A stretch of DNA of 64,000 nt from Aurifilum marmelostoma. Taxonomy: Eukaryota > Ascomycota > Sordariomycetes > Diaporthales > Cryphonectriaceae. The notes below the pieces were generated by a model. The model searched no databases and was not told where the DNA came from. It saw only the letters and a list, made by a program, of their open reading frames with translations. The stretch's first letter is position 1; every line of letters begins with the position of its first letter. Of the stretch, positions 10,880-21,862 are shown piece by piece. Made by a program: the position numbers and the translations under genes. The stretch covers positions 1-64,000 of the forward strand of contig JAMXSV010000013.1 of assembly GCA_027559495.1 (NCBI GenBank), read 5' to 3'.

Positions 10880-11480
10880 CTTCTCCAAGACGGCAACACT
10901 CGTACTTATCTCGCGGGTTACCAGAATACCTCCTTGGGCGACCAGAGAAAGGATGTCCTCGGGACATTGTCCCCAATATTCTCGACTCTTCTTTCGCTAG
11001 ATAGAAGAATAGAGGTTAGTATAATATCATCGTTCATCACTTTCAAAGGGGTCAACAGCAGGTCCTCAGTCTGCATATAAATAATCAGAATTGATAGAAG
11101 TGTTCAGAGGGCACGTACGCTGAGGAGGAGCACAATATCATAAGCGACTGGACCAGGAGTCTGCCAATCTTCTCCATTTTGTAAAGCTTTCGCAAACGGC
11201 AGCAGGCCCATCGAGATCTGTACGGGTCGTCTTCCATGATTGGTAGCGCTGGCTCCCCGTTCCCTTGCCCAACCCCGCTGCCCGCTGTCGTGCCTTGCAG
11301 CCGCAGTCCTCGCCCGGCTCTAGCACATGCAGGCATGGGTTTCGGTGGCCTGCTAGGTCCAACAATGCTGCCACAGCTGCCCCACCTGCATCATCGGACA
11401 GTTCTTCTATGTCTGGCAGCGCATCCAAGAGTCTGTTCGCAGACCTGGCAAGATAGCCTCGCAGCTTGATGGTTTGGGAT
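10880..11480 (-). other. PKS C-methyltransferase (MT) remnant
   Basis: LLDLAGHRNPCLHVLE matches the entry to the SAM-binding motif of PKS methyltransferases, but the glycine-rich motif is destroyed (it reads PGEDCGCK). The best frame changes at least twice, near 11325 and 11215, before MGLLPFAKALQNGEDW resumes. A 44-bp intron with an ACTAAC branch site lies near 11020. The domain is probably inactive even without the stops. Confidence 0.65.
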
Positions 11481-11639
11481 CCGCGCAAGTGCGTAATGTC
11501 GGGTTTCCAGGCTATCCGCAGGCATGGCTGGCGAGGGACGACGGAGCCGACATTGGGAGCAGGCATCTTTGCCCTGTAGTGCGACACGAGGACGTCTTGT
11601 AGGTGGATAAGGGGCGCGGTGCTGTGCGGGTGACGGAGG

Positions 11640-12570
11640 GTGACATCGACACGGTGGGTCGCTACACCTGTCTTGCGTGCGCGCGCCTGGATGACGGATA
11701 CAGATCGTTGCTGTTGTGCAGCCTCTTTTGGTGGCACGAGACTGCCGCCATCGCCATGAACCCAACATTCTCGGATAAAAAAAGGAAGGCGTGCAGCCAG
11801 GATGTTCAAATCCCACCCGCCGTGGACATGATACCTGCCTGGATGCAGGCGTCGATTGTGATGGGATGTATGGCATCCGATTCACGTTTCTGCTGACTGA
11901 CTTGTGTACCTGGTGTTGCTGCCATGTTATCGTACTGATGAGGTCTGAGAAGGGTAGTGGCCGCAAGAACCGCCTCAGGCCTTGTTATTGTTGCTGAGGA
12001 AGAGGAGGAATCGTTGTCACGGCTCTTTCTACCATCGACAATGATGCTAGTGATAGACTAGAACGAAGGGCCGAGGCATAGGCCCTCTTGTTCAAATATT
12101 CGATAGTAGGATGATGGGTCTTGTCCTTGATGCTCCCGGTGGTGGTGCTGCTGGTTCGTGGAAGTCTCCCCTACCAACTCGTTCACTGCTCCAGCATAAT
12201 GCTGCTGTTTGGTATTGTTGTTCTCTTCACCTTCGTCATCAGGCATCACCGGCGCCTTGCTAATACTGACATTGCGGAACTCGAACCAACGAGGACGTTG
12301 AAATTCTACGCCTGGACCAGTGTTATCCGTAACTTTGCTGCTGCGAAGGTGTAGGACTTGTGACAAGCCCTCAATGCCCATAGCAAGGTAGCCCGCTCCT
12401 GGAAACACAATCTGTGTCTCGACCTTGTGGTGTCGCAGCCAGGGGATCTCCTTCAGACTTAACTGGTTCTTCCATTGCCAGTCAAGGCCGTTGCCAGCCA
12501 CGCGGAGGGAACCCAGGAGAGGATGACGGGGAAAAGGGCGGTTACGCGTCTCGATGCTGGTACGGGGCTC
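11640..12570 (-). other. PKS dehydratase (DH) domain
   Basis: The N-terminal half shows HPLLGSLRV and WLRHHKVETQIVFPGAGY, which includes the catalytic His. The frame meets a TAG at 12058-12060 right after GLCLGPSF, where family members continue with Gln. The second half has HPITIDACIQAGI (catalytic Asp), then a frame change near 11830 into LPFFIRECWVH. The sequence after that is clearly coding-like (HLQDVLVSHYRAK). Confidence 0.85.
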
Positions 12571-12879
12571 GGTCCAGAGGAGGCCACCTGAATAGTCCCA
12601 TGGATATGGAGGAAGATGCACCTGCAGATTGGGCTCGAGTAATGATGATAATGAAGAAGGTGAAGACGAAGGTCAAGATGAAGATGAAGAAGATGGTGTT
12701 GATGGAGATGAAGATATGTGCTGCCAGGGCAGATTTGCTCCTTGAACAAAGAAAGTGCCAGCAAGCTTCTTGGTCGAGAGATTTGCATCCTGACCCCGAA
12801 CCAATGCGCACGAATAGGGAAGAACAGCCTCGTCACGACCCATGTGATGGCGGATTTGCTGTAGTGGTCCCTTGAGCGC

Positions 12880-13860
12880 GCTGTGCGGGCCTATCTCGAC
12901 CAGGTGAAGAAGCCCATTATTGTTTCCAGTCGTCGTTTTATCGATGAAACTCGTCATGTTCTGCACTTCTTGCCAGAACTGGACCGGGCTCTCAAAGTTA
13001 GCCCTCCAGTACCGTGCCGTGCTCGCCGATTTGTGATTCAAGATGAATAGGCATGCCATCATCGCCGTTGTCGTCGCCGCCACCAACACCCACAGACGAG
13101 AACATGGATACTGTTCCATGGCTCTGCTGCTCTGTTATGGCAGTGACTTGATTGTCGTCAGGGCAGACTAGGTGTGGTGCAAGTAGTTCTTCATATAAGG
13201 CGCCCGCTTCTCTTATCATGAAAGAATGGTACGCCCTTCCTCCTGTCTGCAGCTTTCGCGCAAACTTGTTTTGCTCTGAAGCCTGGCTAGAAGACGCTCG
13301 ATTCCGTCGGCAGAGCCGCTGAGCGTGACGCTATCTAATGCATTCACGCAAGCAACACTCACACTCCCATCCAAACCGCTATCCCCTACGAGCTGAGAGG
13401 CAGCGTCAGGACTCACACCAGCCGCCAGCATGGCTCCTTTGTTTTGCAGTGTTCCAACCGCCTGGCCCCGGAAGAAGGCCACCAGGATGGCCTGACCGGC
13501 GCTCAGGTGGCCTGCTGCGTATGCAGCGGCGATTTCGCCTGAAGAGCGGCCCACCACGGCCGTGGGTCGAACCCCCCAGGTGGCCAACATATCCACCAGG
13601 GCGATCTGGAGGGCAGTGCACACCGGCTGGCTGCGTATGACGTTGTGGATTTGGCTGGACCCGGGAGGGTCGAGAAGGGTCTGCTCGATGGTCCAGTCTG
13701 GGGCCTGCTCCGCGGGCAGCCTCTGTAGGACGCTGTCGAGGCTGCGGATGGTTGTGCAGAATCTCGGATTAGCCTCCAGCAACTCTCTGCCCATGTTGGC
13801 CCACTGGGCGCCCTGGCCCGTGAATACAAAGCCAGAGGGGAGCGGAGGGCTGGCGGACCG
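12880..13860 (-). other. PKS acyltransferase (AT) domain
   Basis: FVFTGQGAQWANMGRELL marks the start. The nucleophile elbow reads VVGRSSGEIAAAYAAG (about 13515-13560): the serine is present, but the preceding His of the usual GHS motif is Arg. The frame shifts near 13270 (before the AYHS motif) and again near 13020 (before the RYWRAN motif). A Ser/Pro-rich linker follows at about 12620-12690. Confidence 0.88.
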
Positions 13861-14289
13861 GGTGTGGCCTGCGCCTTCTTGTGCGCTTATGTGATACACC
13901 ATCTCCTCGTCTCCATCGCCTCCCATGGTCGCCATGGCCTGAAGCTTGACCAACAGTGCGTGTCGACAGTCCATGTGAGATCTGCGCTGACCGAGTGTGT
14001 AGGCTAAGTTGTGCAGCCGGCGCTCGACGACTCGATAATGAAGAGGACGATGATACGTTTCGTTCATCATCTGTGCGAGGACATTTTTGATCTGGCTGAC
14101 GCGGACGCCTAACGCTGCTGAGACGGGGAGCAGTATATGACGATCGTATTGTTGCAAATCCTCACCATTATTACCACCATCTTGTTCTCCTTCTGAGCTC
14201 GCAGCTATATTATCCATGTGGATCGGCAGCACGGCCAATTCTCCGAGATAGCTGTCCACTGACTCGAGAATCAAATGCGAGTTGGCTCC

Positions 14290-16085
14290 GCCGTACCCGA
14301 AAGAGTTGACGCTGACTCTACGAAGTGCCCTAGGCCAGGAAGTAACTTCTTGAACCACCATGAGATTGCGAGCTTCAAGTTGCAATGCAGGAAGTGAGGG
14401 GAAAGAGGTTAGTGATTGCGAGAGGAAGAGTATGTGTAAGTGAAAAACAGAAGAAATACGTCTTGATGGCTTTCCTAGTTCTTCCAAGTAGAAGCTGAGA
14501 GGAGAAGAATGTCGTTTGACGTAACAATAATGAATTTGTCCACTTACACTTTGGGTTCCACTCCTTGACACCACATGTTAGCGGGATCTTGCCCTTTTCC
14601 AAAGCCAGGGCGGCTTTGATGATGGCAGTGAGCCCACTTGCTGCCTCGCTGTGACCGAAATTGGGTTTGGATACCCCAATCATCAGCCGCATCTCTCTCT
14701 TCTGCGCGAAACACCGCGCCACTGCTTCGACCTCGATAGGGTCTCCAATCGGCGTTCCTGTACCATGGAACTCGACATAGTCTGTGTACAGAACATCGAG
14801 CCTAGCCGCGGCGTATGTCTTGTTGATGACGGCCTCCTGGCGCTCTGCATTGGGCTGTGATATTCCAGACGTTCTGCCATTCCTATAGTAATGATAATCA
14901 TCAGTATCTGTTATTATGGTTTTGGCAAACACTAGAAGAAAGAAATGGAGATCCGAGAGAACCAAGGGAAAAAGAGAAAAAACAGACTCACGCGTTGACT
15001 GCGGTGCCGCGGACCACGGCCCATACCTTATCCCCATCTCGTATTGCTGCAGATAGGCGCTTGAGATAGATTGCGTTGACACCATCGGCTCGTGCGTATC
15101 CGTCAGCTTCGGCACCAAATGTGTGGCATGTAGCAGTGGGTGACAGGAAGCCAGCCCTCGCTGGTCCCGCGCACTGGTCTGGCGTCATGATCAGGTTGGC
15201 ACCTGCTACGATGGCCCCGTCACACTCGCCGCCCATCAAGACCTGGATGGCACTGTGGAGGCAGTACAGGGACGACGAGCAGGCTGTATTCAGGACTTGG
15301 CTTGGCCCGCGTAGGTCAAAAACGTAGCTGACATGGTTCGCCAGCAGGCTGGTCCCAACCCCGATGGCGGTGTAGCGTCCAATGGTGTCCAGGTCTCTCA
15401 GTTGCATCATCGCGTGGTGCACTGTGAAGTTGCCCACATAGACACCCGTGTTGCTACCTGCCACGTCCTGCAACGTCGCGCCGGCATGTCGAAATACTCA
15501 AATATGACCTCGGGCAGCTTGCGCTGCTGTGGATCTAGGCCTGCTGCCTCGAGGTTGTGGACGCCACCCAGACCGCCAAAGAAGCCCGCATCGTACTAGC
15601 GCACGTCCTCCTGGAGAAAGTACCCGCCTGGTACATTCATGACTCCAGCACGATTGGTATCTGGATGGAACCAGCCCGAAATATCGAAACGGGATCGCGG
15701 TACTGGACCACTGTAGGACCCTTTATTCAACAGTGTAACCCAGAGCTTTGGGAGAGAGCCAACGCCCCCTTGAAGGCGAAAAGCTGATAATAAACAGGAT
15801 TAGTATGAGCTTGAAGAATGCACACGCACAAACACGCAAGGAGTGGGAGAGAGGCAGGCATGCTATTACCATCGAGTAGCCTGGTCATATAGGGAGACAG
15901 ATAATTAAAGAAGGAGAAGAAGGCTTACCCATTCCGACTATACACACAGGGTCATCATCGTTCTGGAACAAAGGTTCGGATAATTTATGGCTGTTTATCT
16001 TGAATGTACTCATCATGGTGCCGTTCTGCAATCCTCCAATCTCATTCTTCGTCCCTTTGTGGGCCGCAACGTACGTCGATTCCAT
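14290..16085 (-). other. PKS ketosynthase (KS) domain
   Basis: Exon 1 (15929-16085) ends at the start motif DPVCIVGMG. The next exon begins at 15783 after a 145-bp intron. The active-site region reads VLNTACSSSL with the Cys codon at 15279-15281; the usual Asp before TACS is Asn here, a G-to-A type change. FHGTGTPIGDP and NFGHSEAASG carry the two catalytic His residues. Lesions are an in-frame TAG at 15596-15598 and a one-base frameshift near 15484. The domain closes with SVNSFGYGGANSH near 14300. Confidence 0.9.
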
Positions 16086-16714
16086 GCCGAAGAGACAAGA
16101 ATGAGAGTCTGTCGCTAATTAGAAGAAGCAAAGAAGAGAGGAACACAAAGAGGGACAAGGAATCCAGCAATGATGGGATACTAGCAGTGGCCGTTATAAA
16201 CTTATCTGTAGTATTCAGTTATAAGGAAGTCATAAGCTCGAATATGTGTTTACTGAGATATTTGTTTATATTGCTAGTTACGTACTACTGGCCTTGTTAA
16301 TATTCTTATATGGACGAAATCTCCGGACCCGCTCTATTGGCCTTCAGTCACGAGAGGATCATCTTTTGTCACCTCAAAGTATTTTGTTCTAGCTGACGCT
16401 TATTCCGAGAGCAAGTTTACCCTTGTGAGTAGCAGCCATGGTAGACTGCTGGTGCTACTTAGTAGCAGCTTATACAGTAAGCGCCGTTAGCATCCAAGCG
16501 AGCACGTTTTAGTCTGTATGACCATGTCCTGGCTCTTGGCTCCGAATCCTTCAACAACGACGCTATTCCGATGCCTGGCTGCCTATCTGCCACTAAATAT
16601 TGATAATGCATCAGTTTCACCAGGGCGCATTCATGAACAGCTCTCGTCGCTTCCTCAGACACTGAACGTTAGTTGTCATTCTCAGCACGGGCGTCCCCCG
16701 ACCACCAAAACAAA
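16086..16714. promoter_or_regulatory. Divergent intergenic region, PKS / SDR
   Basis: A 629-bp gap lies between the start codons of the PKS (minus) and a dehydrogenase-like gene (plus). This arrangement is common in fungal biosynthetic clusters and suggests shared control when the locus was active. I see no convincing binding-site palindrome. Small reading frames in it have no recognisable similarity. Confidence 0.5.
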
Positions 16715-17340
16715 ATGGCCCATAGAAAGAAATTTGCTCTTGTTACGGGGTAAGTGTTTGGGTGTCCTGGTTCGTCGTGCCATGTTCCTAGGTTATCTGT
16801 GCTGATAGATCAAACAAAAATATTAAGCTGTGGCCAGGGAGGCATCGAGGAAGCGCTAGTGAGAGAGTACCAAGCGCATGATATCTGCGCCATTGCCACG
16901 GTTCTTCCGTCCGAGTCGAGAGCGCACCTGACTGAGGCTGGCATCGCTTGCTTCTCCCTCGATCTCACCGAGGACGAGTCTGTGAAAAAACTGAAAAAAA
17001 AAAATAAAAATGTGGCCGCTGTTACGGGGAGTTATCTTGACATTCTCGTCAACAATGCGTTCGCATTCTCCAGAACCCTAGATTTTTGAATGAGGCACAC
17101 AAGCTAATGGTTGAGAAAATTGCTCGAATTTAGGGGCATAGGTGAGCGGCTCTCTTCTCTTTGCTCGAGACTGCTTTTCTTCTGACATATGCTTGTCCGC
17201 CTGCCACAGCGTACACAATGACGGCTATTGGTACAGATGTTCAAGAAGTGAAGTATATGTTCGACGTCAATGTGTTTCGTCCTATGCGGATGGTCCGCTG
17301 GCTCTATGGCATGCTCATCAAGTCGTCCGGGATCAGAGAA
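16715..17340 (+). pseudogene. Short-chain dehydrogenase/reductase, N-terminal half only
   Basis: Exons as read are 16715-16749, 16828-17058, an apparent 8-nt exon 17134-17141, and 17210 onward. Introns are 78, 75 and 68 bp. The product starts MAHRKKFALVTG and continues CGQGGIEEAL, the split glycine-rich NAD(P) motif. It then has LDILVNNAG-type and YMFDVNVFRPMRMVRWLYGML motifs, as in AYR1-like acyl-dihydroxyacetone-phosphate reductases. SDR similarity stops near 17335, before the Ser and Tyr-x-x-x-Lys catalytic part. The frame then runs into unrelated sequence that is the reverse strand of another SDR. It is truncated, presumably by rearrangement. Confidence 0.78.
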
Positions 17341-17850
17341 GGAACAGCACAGCATCCGCGATCTCCTCGGTCAGTGCCATGCGCCCAAGCGGCACGGCAG
17401 TTTTGATGGCATCCCCGAGTCCAGGTACCTGCTCCACCGCCCGCTGTACCATCGGTGTGTTGACCCAAGAAGGACACAGGCAATTATGACTCTGATGCCA
17501 TATTTCGCGTTATCGAGAGCTGAACAGAAATATGGGGTCTGGTCAGCCTAGGATATTGTCACCGCTAGATATCGTACTGTGTAACATACCTGCATTCCTG
17601 GCCAAGCCCAGCACCGCGTGCTTCGATGTTGTGTACTGCACCATGCGGGGCTGCGCCGCAAGAGAGGCCGCTGAGCCCATCAGGACAATTGTGCCACGCA
17701 TTTAACCACGTCCGGGAGACGCATCATCGATCTGTCGGGGCTCCTGAGTCTTCATCAAGGCTGAGACGTGCCGCGTGATTCGAAAGCTCCCCGTGACATT
17801 GACATCCACTACAAACAACCCTATGGCATCAGTATCCGTCACAAAAAATG
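17333..17850 (-). pseudogene. Short-chain dehydrogenase/reductase, C-terminal half only
   Basis: On the minus strand this reads DVNVTGSFRITRHVSALMK, then GTIVLMGSAASLAAQP and MVQYTTSKHAVLGLARNA, with the catalytic Tyr and Lys. After a 70-bp intron (17520-17589) come NAKYGIRV, SWVNTPMVQRAVEQVPGLGDA and EEIADAVLF. An in-frame TAA (17702-17704) and a frameshift near 17490 break it. The N-terminal Rossmann part is missing, and a Fot1-like transposon end lies just beyond 17920. It ends where the plus-strand SDR ends, so the two genes are fused tail to tail. Confidence 0.8.
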
Positions 17851-17919
17851 GAGACATGAGATCAGGGCCTTCTTACTAAATCGACTAAAGTCTGTCGAGG
17901 ATGCTTCGGCTAAGTCGGA

Positions 17920-18330
17920 GGGGGTAACTTCCGGCCACCCCCCACTTCCGGCCACCCCGGCCGGCCACATCAAATATATATATTCATATTGAATTTATCT
18001 ACTTTTCAGCCCTATTCACCCACCACGATGCAATCCTCCTCGTCAGTTACTAATTCGATATCGCTCTCTTCAACCTCGCTTTCCTCTTTAGGCCTAGCCG
18101 CTTTTTAAGCCTTCTATATAGCCTCAATATTCGCAAACTTTAAATTTAGGCTTATTTCAACCTTTCTTCTTTTTGTAGGCCTAGAGGCCTTAACCTATGC
18201 CCTTAAGGCCTTATTTTCCTCTAAAGCCCTAGCTAGGGCTATATCCCTCTCGTCCTAAGCCTTCCTCATCTTTCTAAATAGCACACATTGTGCTGCTGCG
18301 GATGTGATGTACCTGGAGGAGTATACTACA
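17920..18330 (-). mobile_element. Fot1/pogo-type transposase C-terminus and element end
   Basis: The minus-strand frame closing with TAG at 18012-18014 reads RKMRKA, DERDIALARALEENKALRA, RPTKRRKVEI and KFANIEAI, then an acidic tail (EESEVEESDIELVTDEED). This is the coiled, basic-then-acidic tail of Fot1-like DDE transposases. Its internal stops fall where Gln is usual, fitting RIP. Outside the gene lies a GC-rich element end with the direct repeat acttccggccacccc at 17927-17941 and 17944-17958. The rest of the transposase is absent; it is cut at about 18330 by the A/T block. Confidence 0.72.
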
Positions 18331-21300
18331 AATTCGCCCACTGAATTTGTGAACAGACTCCTAGTAAATCTATAGTAAATTTACTATAATTAATTTAGTA
18401 AGTTCACTATAAATTCACTAGTAGTAAATTTCCTATGCTAAGGCTATATATTATATAGCTATAGCTATTCTTATTTATAGTTAGACTAGAGAAGGCTATT
18501 CTTCTATAATTTATTTGCAATGCATTATATAGCTAAAGCTGCCTATTAAATAGTAGCTATGCTTTATATACTTTGCAATGCAAGGAATACTAATAAACTA
18601 TTTATTTTCTAATCTATCTCTCTATTACTTTAAGAAATATAAATAAATTAACTATATAATATAGCTACTAACTCTAAAAATAGAAAGCTTAATCTTAAGA
18701 ATACTATTCTAATTTCTTTAAATAGCTAGATTAGGCTCTAAAAGCTATAAATAGTATATAAGTTTTAAGTTATTTTTAATAAAATTTATGCAATAGATTA
18801 GATAAATAAAAAGAATAAAGCTTTAATTAAGATAGATTATATCTATACTAATTAGCAGCTTTTATATAATTAGTATAAAGTTAATTGCAAAAAGGCAAAA
18901 GATAAGTTACTATATTTATAAAGGGCTAAAGATATATATAGAAAAATTTCTAAAGCAATTCTTTCTAAAAGATAAAAAGAGAAATATAAAGATTTAATTT
19001 AATAATCTCTTATTAAATAAAAGAATAAAAACTATAATTTCTATTATAACTTTATTTACTATTACTAAGCTAATAAAGTAGCTATTATTACTAATATAAA
19101 GAAATAAATCTAAATCTTTACTAGCCTTAATATGCCTACTATTACTATACCTAAATAATCTAAAAAAGAACCTTATAAGATATTAGGAATATTAGATATA
19201 AAAGCTATATACTAAAGATATATTAAATATTACTTTAATTTAGACTTTAATAGAAAGTACTATTTATTACTATAGTATGCTATTAAAGATCTAAATATTA
19301 GCAAATTAGAACTTTTAAATATTAGCAATACTAAATAAATTATATCTGTAAAGGCTAAGGGAAAGCCTTTAGCTATAAGAAATAAGCAAGAAGAGAAATC
19401 CTAAAATAGCTTATTTTTAAATTAAGCAAAAAGCCTATTAATAATATAAATAATTAATAGATTTTTATCTCTAATAATAATTATAGATATTAACTATAGT
19501 AATTTAGAATAAAACTTTCTCTAAAAGCTAAAGCTAAAGGAAATATTTAGTAAAGAAGACTCTAAAATTATATTAGCAAATCTATCTAAGTTATACAATT
19601 ATGTAGCTATTAATTTTACTAGCACTAAGGAAATAGCTAATAGAAACTATAGAAGATATAAGCCCTTAGAATCTTAATTATTTAAACTAAAGATTTATAA
19701 GATATATTAAGAAGAATTTGCAGATAAAGATATAATATAAGCTAGATTTATAAAATTGCTCTGCTTATAGCAAGCTTATAAGCTGCAATTCTTTATCTTT
19801 TATATAAATCTTTAATTATAGCTAAATAAACCCTTTAAAAGCAATTTAAATTATAGCAACTAAAGAGCTAAAACTAGTATAAAAGAATATTACTAAAAGC
19901 TATACTAGATAGCTAAAGCAAATATACTAGAAGATAAAGATAAGAAAGAGTAGGAATATAATTACTCTATAATTAAGAAGGGAGATTCTCTAGAAAAGAT
20001 CTTTATAATAAGCAAAGATCTATTAAGTCTATTAGACTTAAGTAATAGTAATAGAACTAAAGAAGATAATCTTTTATATAGCTATAAGCAATAAGATCTT
20101 AGAAGAAAATTTCCTTAATTATAATAAATTTTATTATTATTTAGTAATAAGGAATTTAAAGAGATAATTATTAAATATTTCTAGCTATATAAAAATTAGA
20201 ATAATTATAAAAACTTTATAATAGTTTTAATAGCAAATAAAAAGATTATAATATAAAAGAATTTATAAATATTTATTAATTAATATAAAATATATATTAA
20301 GAATAGCTATATATAAGCTAAATATTTAAGTTATAATTTGCTAATATACTTATTTAGAATAATATATATATAGTTTTATATTATATTATTATATAAGAAA
20401 TATATAGAATTTACTACTAGAAGGAATAGCTAAAAGAAATAGAGAAAGTAGCTTTTTAAGAATTTCTCTATTTTAAGAAATATAGCAGAAGAACTTCTAG
20501 AAGCCTAATAGTACTCTAGAAAAGATACTTAGAATAACTAAAATATTCTTAAATTTATTTATTAAGTTTAGAGATTTAGTAAATTAGCTAAATATTTAAA
20601 ATTATATCTTGCTTAAAATATTTAAAATAAAATAAACTAAGAATTAGTAGCTTAATTCTTTAATTAACTAGAAAAAAGAAATAATATTAAAGCATTTAAA
20701 AAGAAACTTAAGGCTAAGTAAAAGATATAGCATCTATTAAAGAGCAGCTAATATGCTAGATTATAGAAGAAAATAGCTATATTATTAAAATAATAAATAA
20801 TTATAGCGCTTAAAATCTCTTTACTAAATATTAATATTTACTTACTTCTAAAGATTTTCTAAAAGAGGCAAAATAAAGCAAAATTATCTTAATTTTTACT
20901 ATAAATCTTATATAAATATCTTTTTTAACTAACTTAAAATATATTTTATATTCTTAAAAATAAATTCTAAAAATTAATATTAAAGTAATAAAAAGAGATT
21001 ATAAAAGCTAGAAAGTAATTGCAAGAATAAGATATCTAAAAGGCAATTGCTAAATCCCTAGTATAGAAGCTTCTTACTAATAACTTCTAAAATAGCTTAA
21101 ATTAAAATATTATAAGCTAAGTAAAAAATTTCTAATTATTTTAGCATTTTATAAAGAAAAACTTTTATAAGCATTTTCTATTAGCTACTTAAATTAACTT
21201 TAATATAAATAATAAAGAATTCTAATATAATATAGATAAAGAAATTTAAATTATATAATAGGGCTATTATTTAGTAAATAATAAAGTTTATTTAAATTAT

Positions 21301-21407
21301 TTAGATAAAATTAATAAAGAGAATAAAAAGAATTTAGAAGAAATAAAGAATATTATAAAAGAAAATTTTACTGCAGAAAAGAAAAATATTCTCTTTAAGA
21401 AGAATAT
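18331..21407. other. RIP-mutated DNA, origin not identified
   Basis: TpA-rich sequence with stops in all frames. I could not recognise a domain on either strand. In 18601-19800 I counted 14 GCA trinucleotides against one ACA and no TCA or CCA, the context bias described in the findings. It probably derives from a further transposable element. Confidence 0.6.
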
Positions 21408-21862
21408 TATAATAAGCACCGTAGTATTAATAATAATAATTCGGATGCATAAGGGAATTTATACTAGCAAGAGCAATGCTAAGTTTCTCTTTAAGTACAG
21501 AATATAAAGAGTAATTGTAACTATAGTTGCACTGCAATGCTTACTGCCTTTAGGGCTACTAGATTAATATAATCTAATGCTTAGATTAATAACTAAAGAA
21601 TTATAGAATATTTATATATATCTAAAGAGTAATTATGCTTAGACTATATAGTCTATTTAGTTATATATAACTATATTAGCTATATTAGATATGCTAGCAA
21701 TCTAGCATATCTGAATATATTAGATATATTATTAATTTAATATATTTATCTTAATTAGCTAGCTAGATTAGATAATTCTTATAAGTTTTTATAAGCAAGT
21801 TTTAATCTTCTAGCCCTAAGAGTTTGCCTTAAGCAGCTACTATGCCTTCTTCTATTATAGCT
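21408..21862 (-). repeat. Family A LTR, left (3' in element sense), R2 type
   Basis: About 230 bp from tataataagcacc are closely matched at 28535-28760, sharing the segments atgctaagtttctcttta and cttactgcctttagggct. The far end is less clear, so the right limit is set from the length of the partner LTR. Confidence 0.6.

Larger units (their letters stand above)
7046..16085 (-). pseudogene. Highly reducing polyketide synthase, decayed (KS-AT-DH-MT-ER-KR-ACP)
   Basis: Starting at the ATG at 16085 and ending at the stop at 7046-7048, the minus strand encodes every domain of a fungal reducing iterative type I PKS in standard order. Such enzymes build reduced, often C-methylated polyketide chains from malonyl-CoA in the cytosol. 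Well-formed introns survive (15784-15928, 14883-14991, 8704-8822, 8387-8537). The gene is broken by in-frame stops (15596-15598, 12058-12060, 9823-9825, 9170-9172, about 7374). It also has frameshifts (near 15484, 13270, 13020, 11830, 11215 and 7752) and a 282-bp insertion in the ER domain (9430-9711). Two stops sit where the family usually has Gln, consistent with CAG-to-TAG change. It cannot give a full-length enzyme, and no product is predictable. Confidence 0.92.

Noticed and set aside
7046..16085. Reading the PKS as an active gene with many introns
   Set aside because: Several stops and frameshifts fall inside conserved motifs with no splice sites around them (for example the TAG in the KS domain before YDAGFF), so splicing cannot remove them.
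18331..21407. CRISPR-like or regularly spaced repeats
   Set aside because: Short words such as AGCT recur because of the mutation bias; there is no constant unit or spacing.
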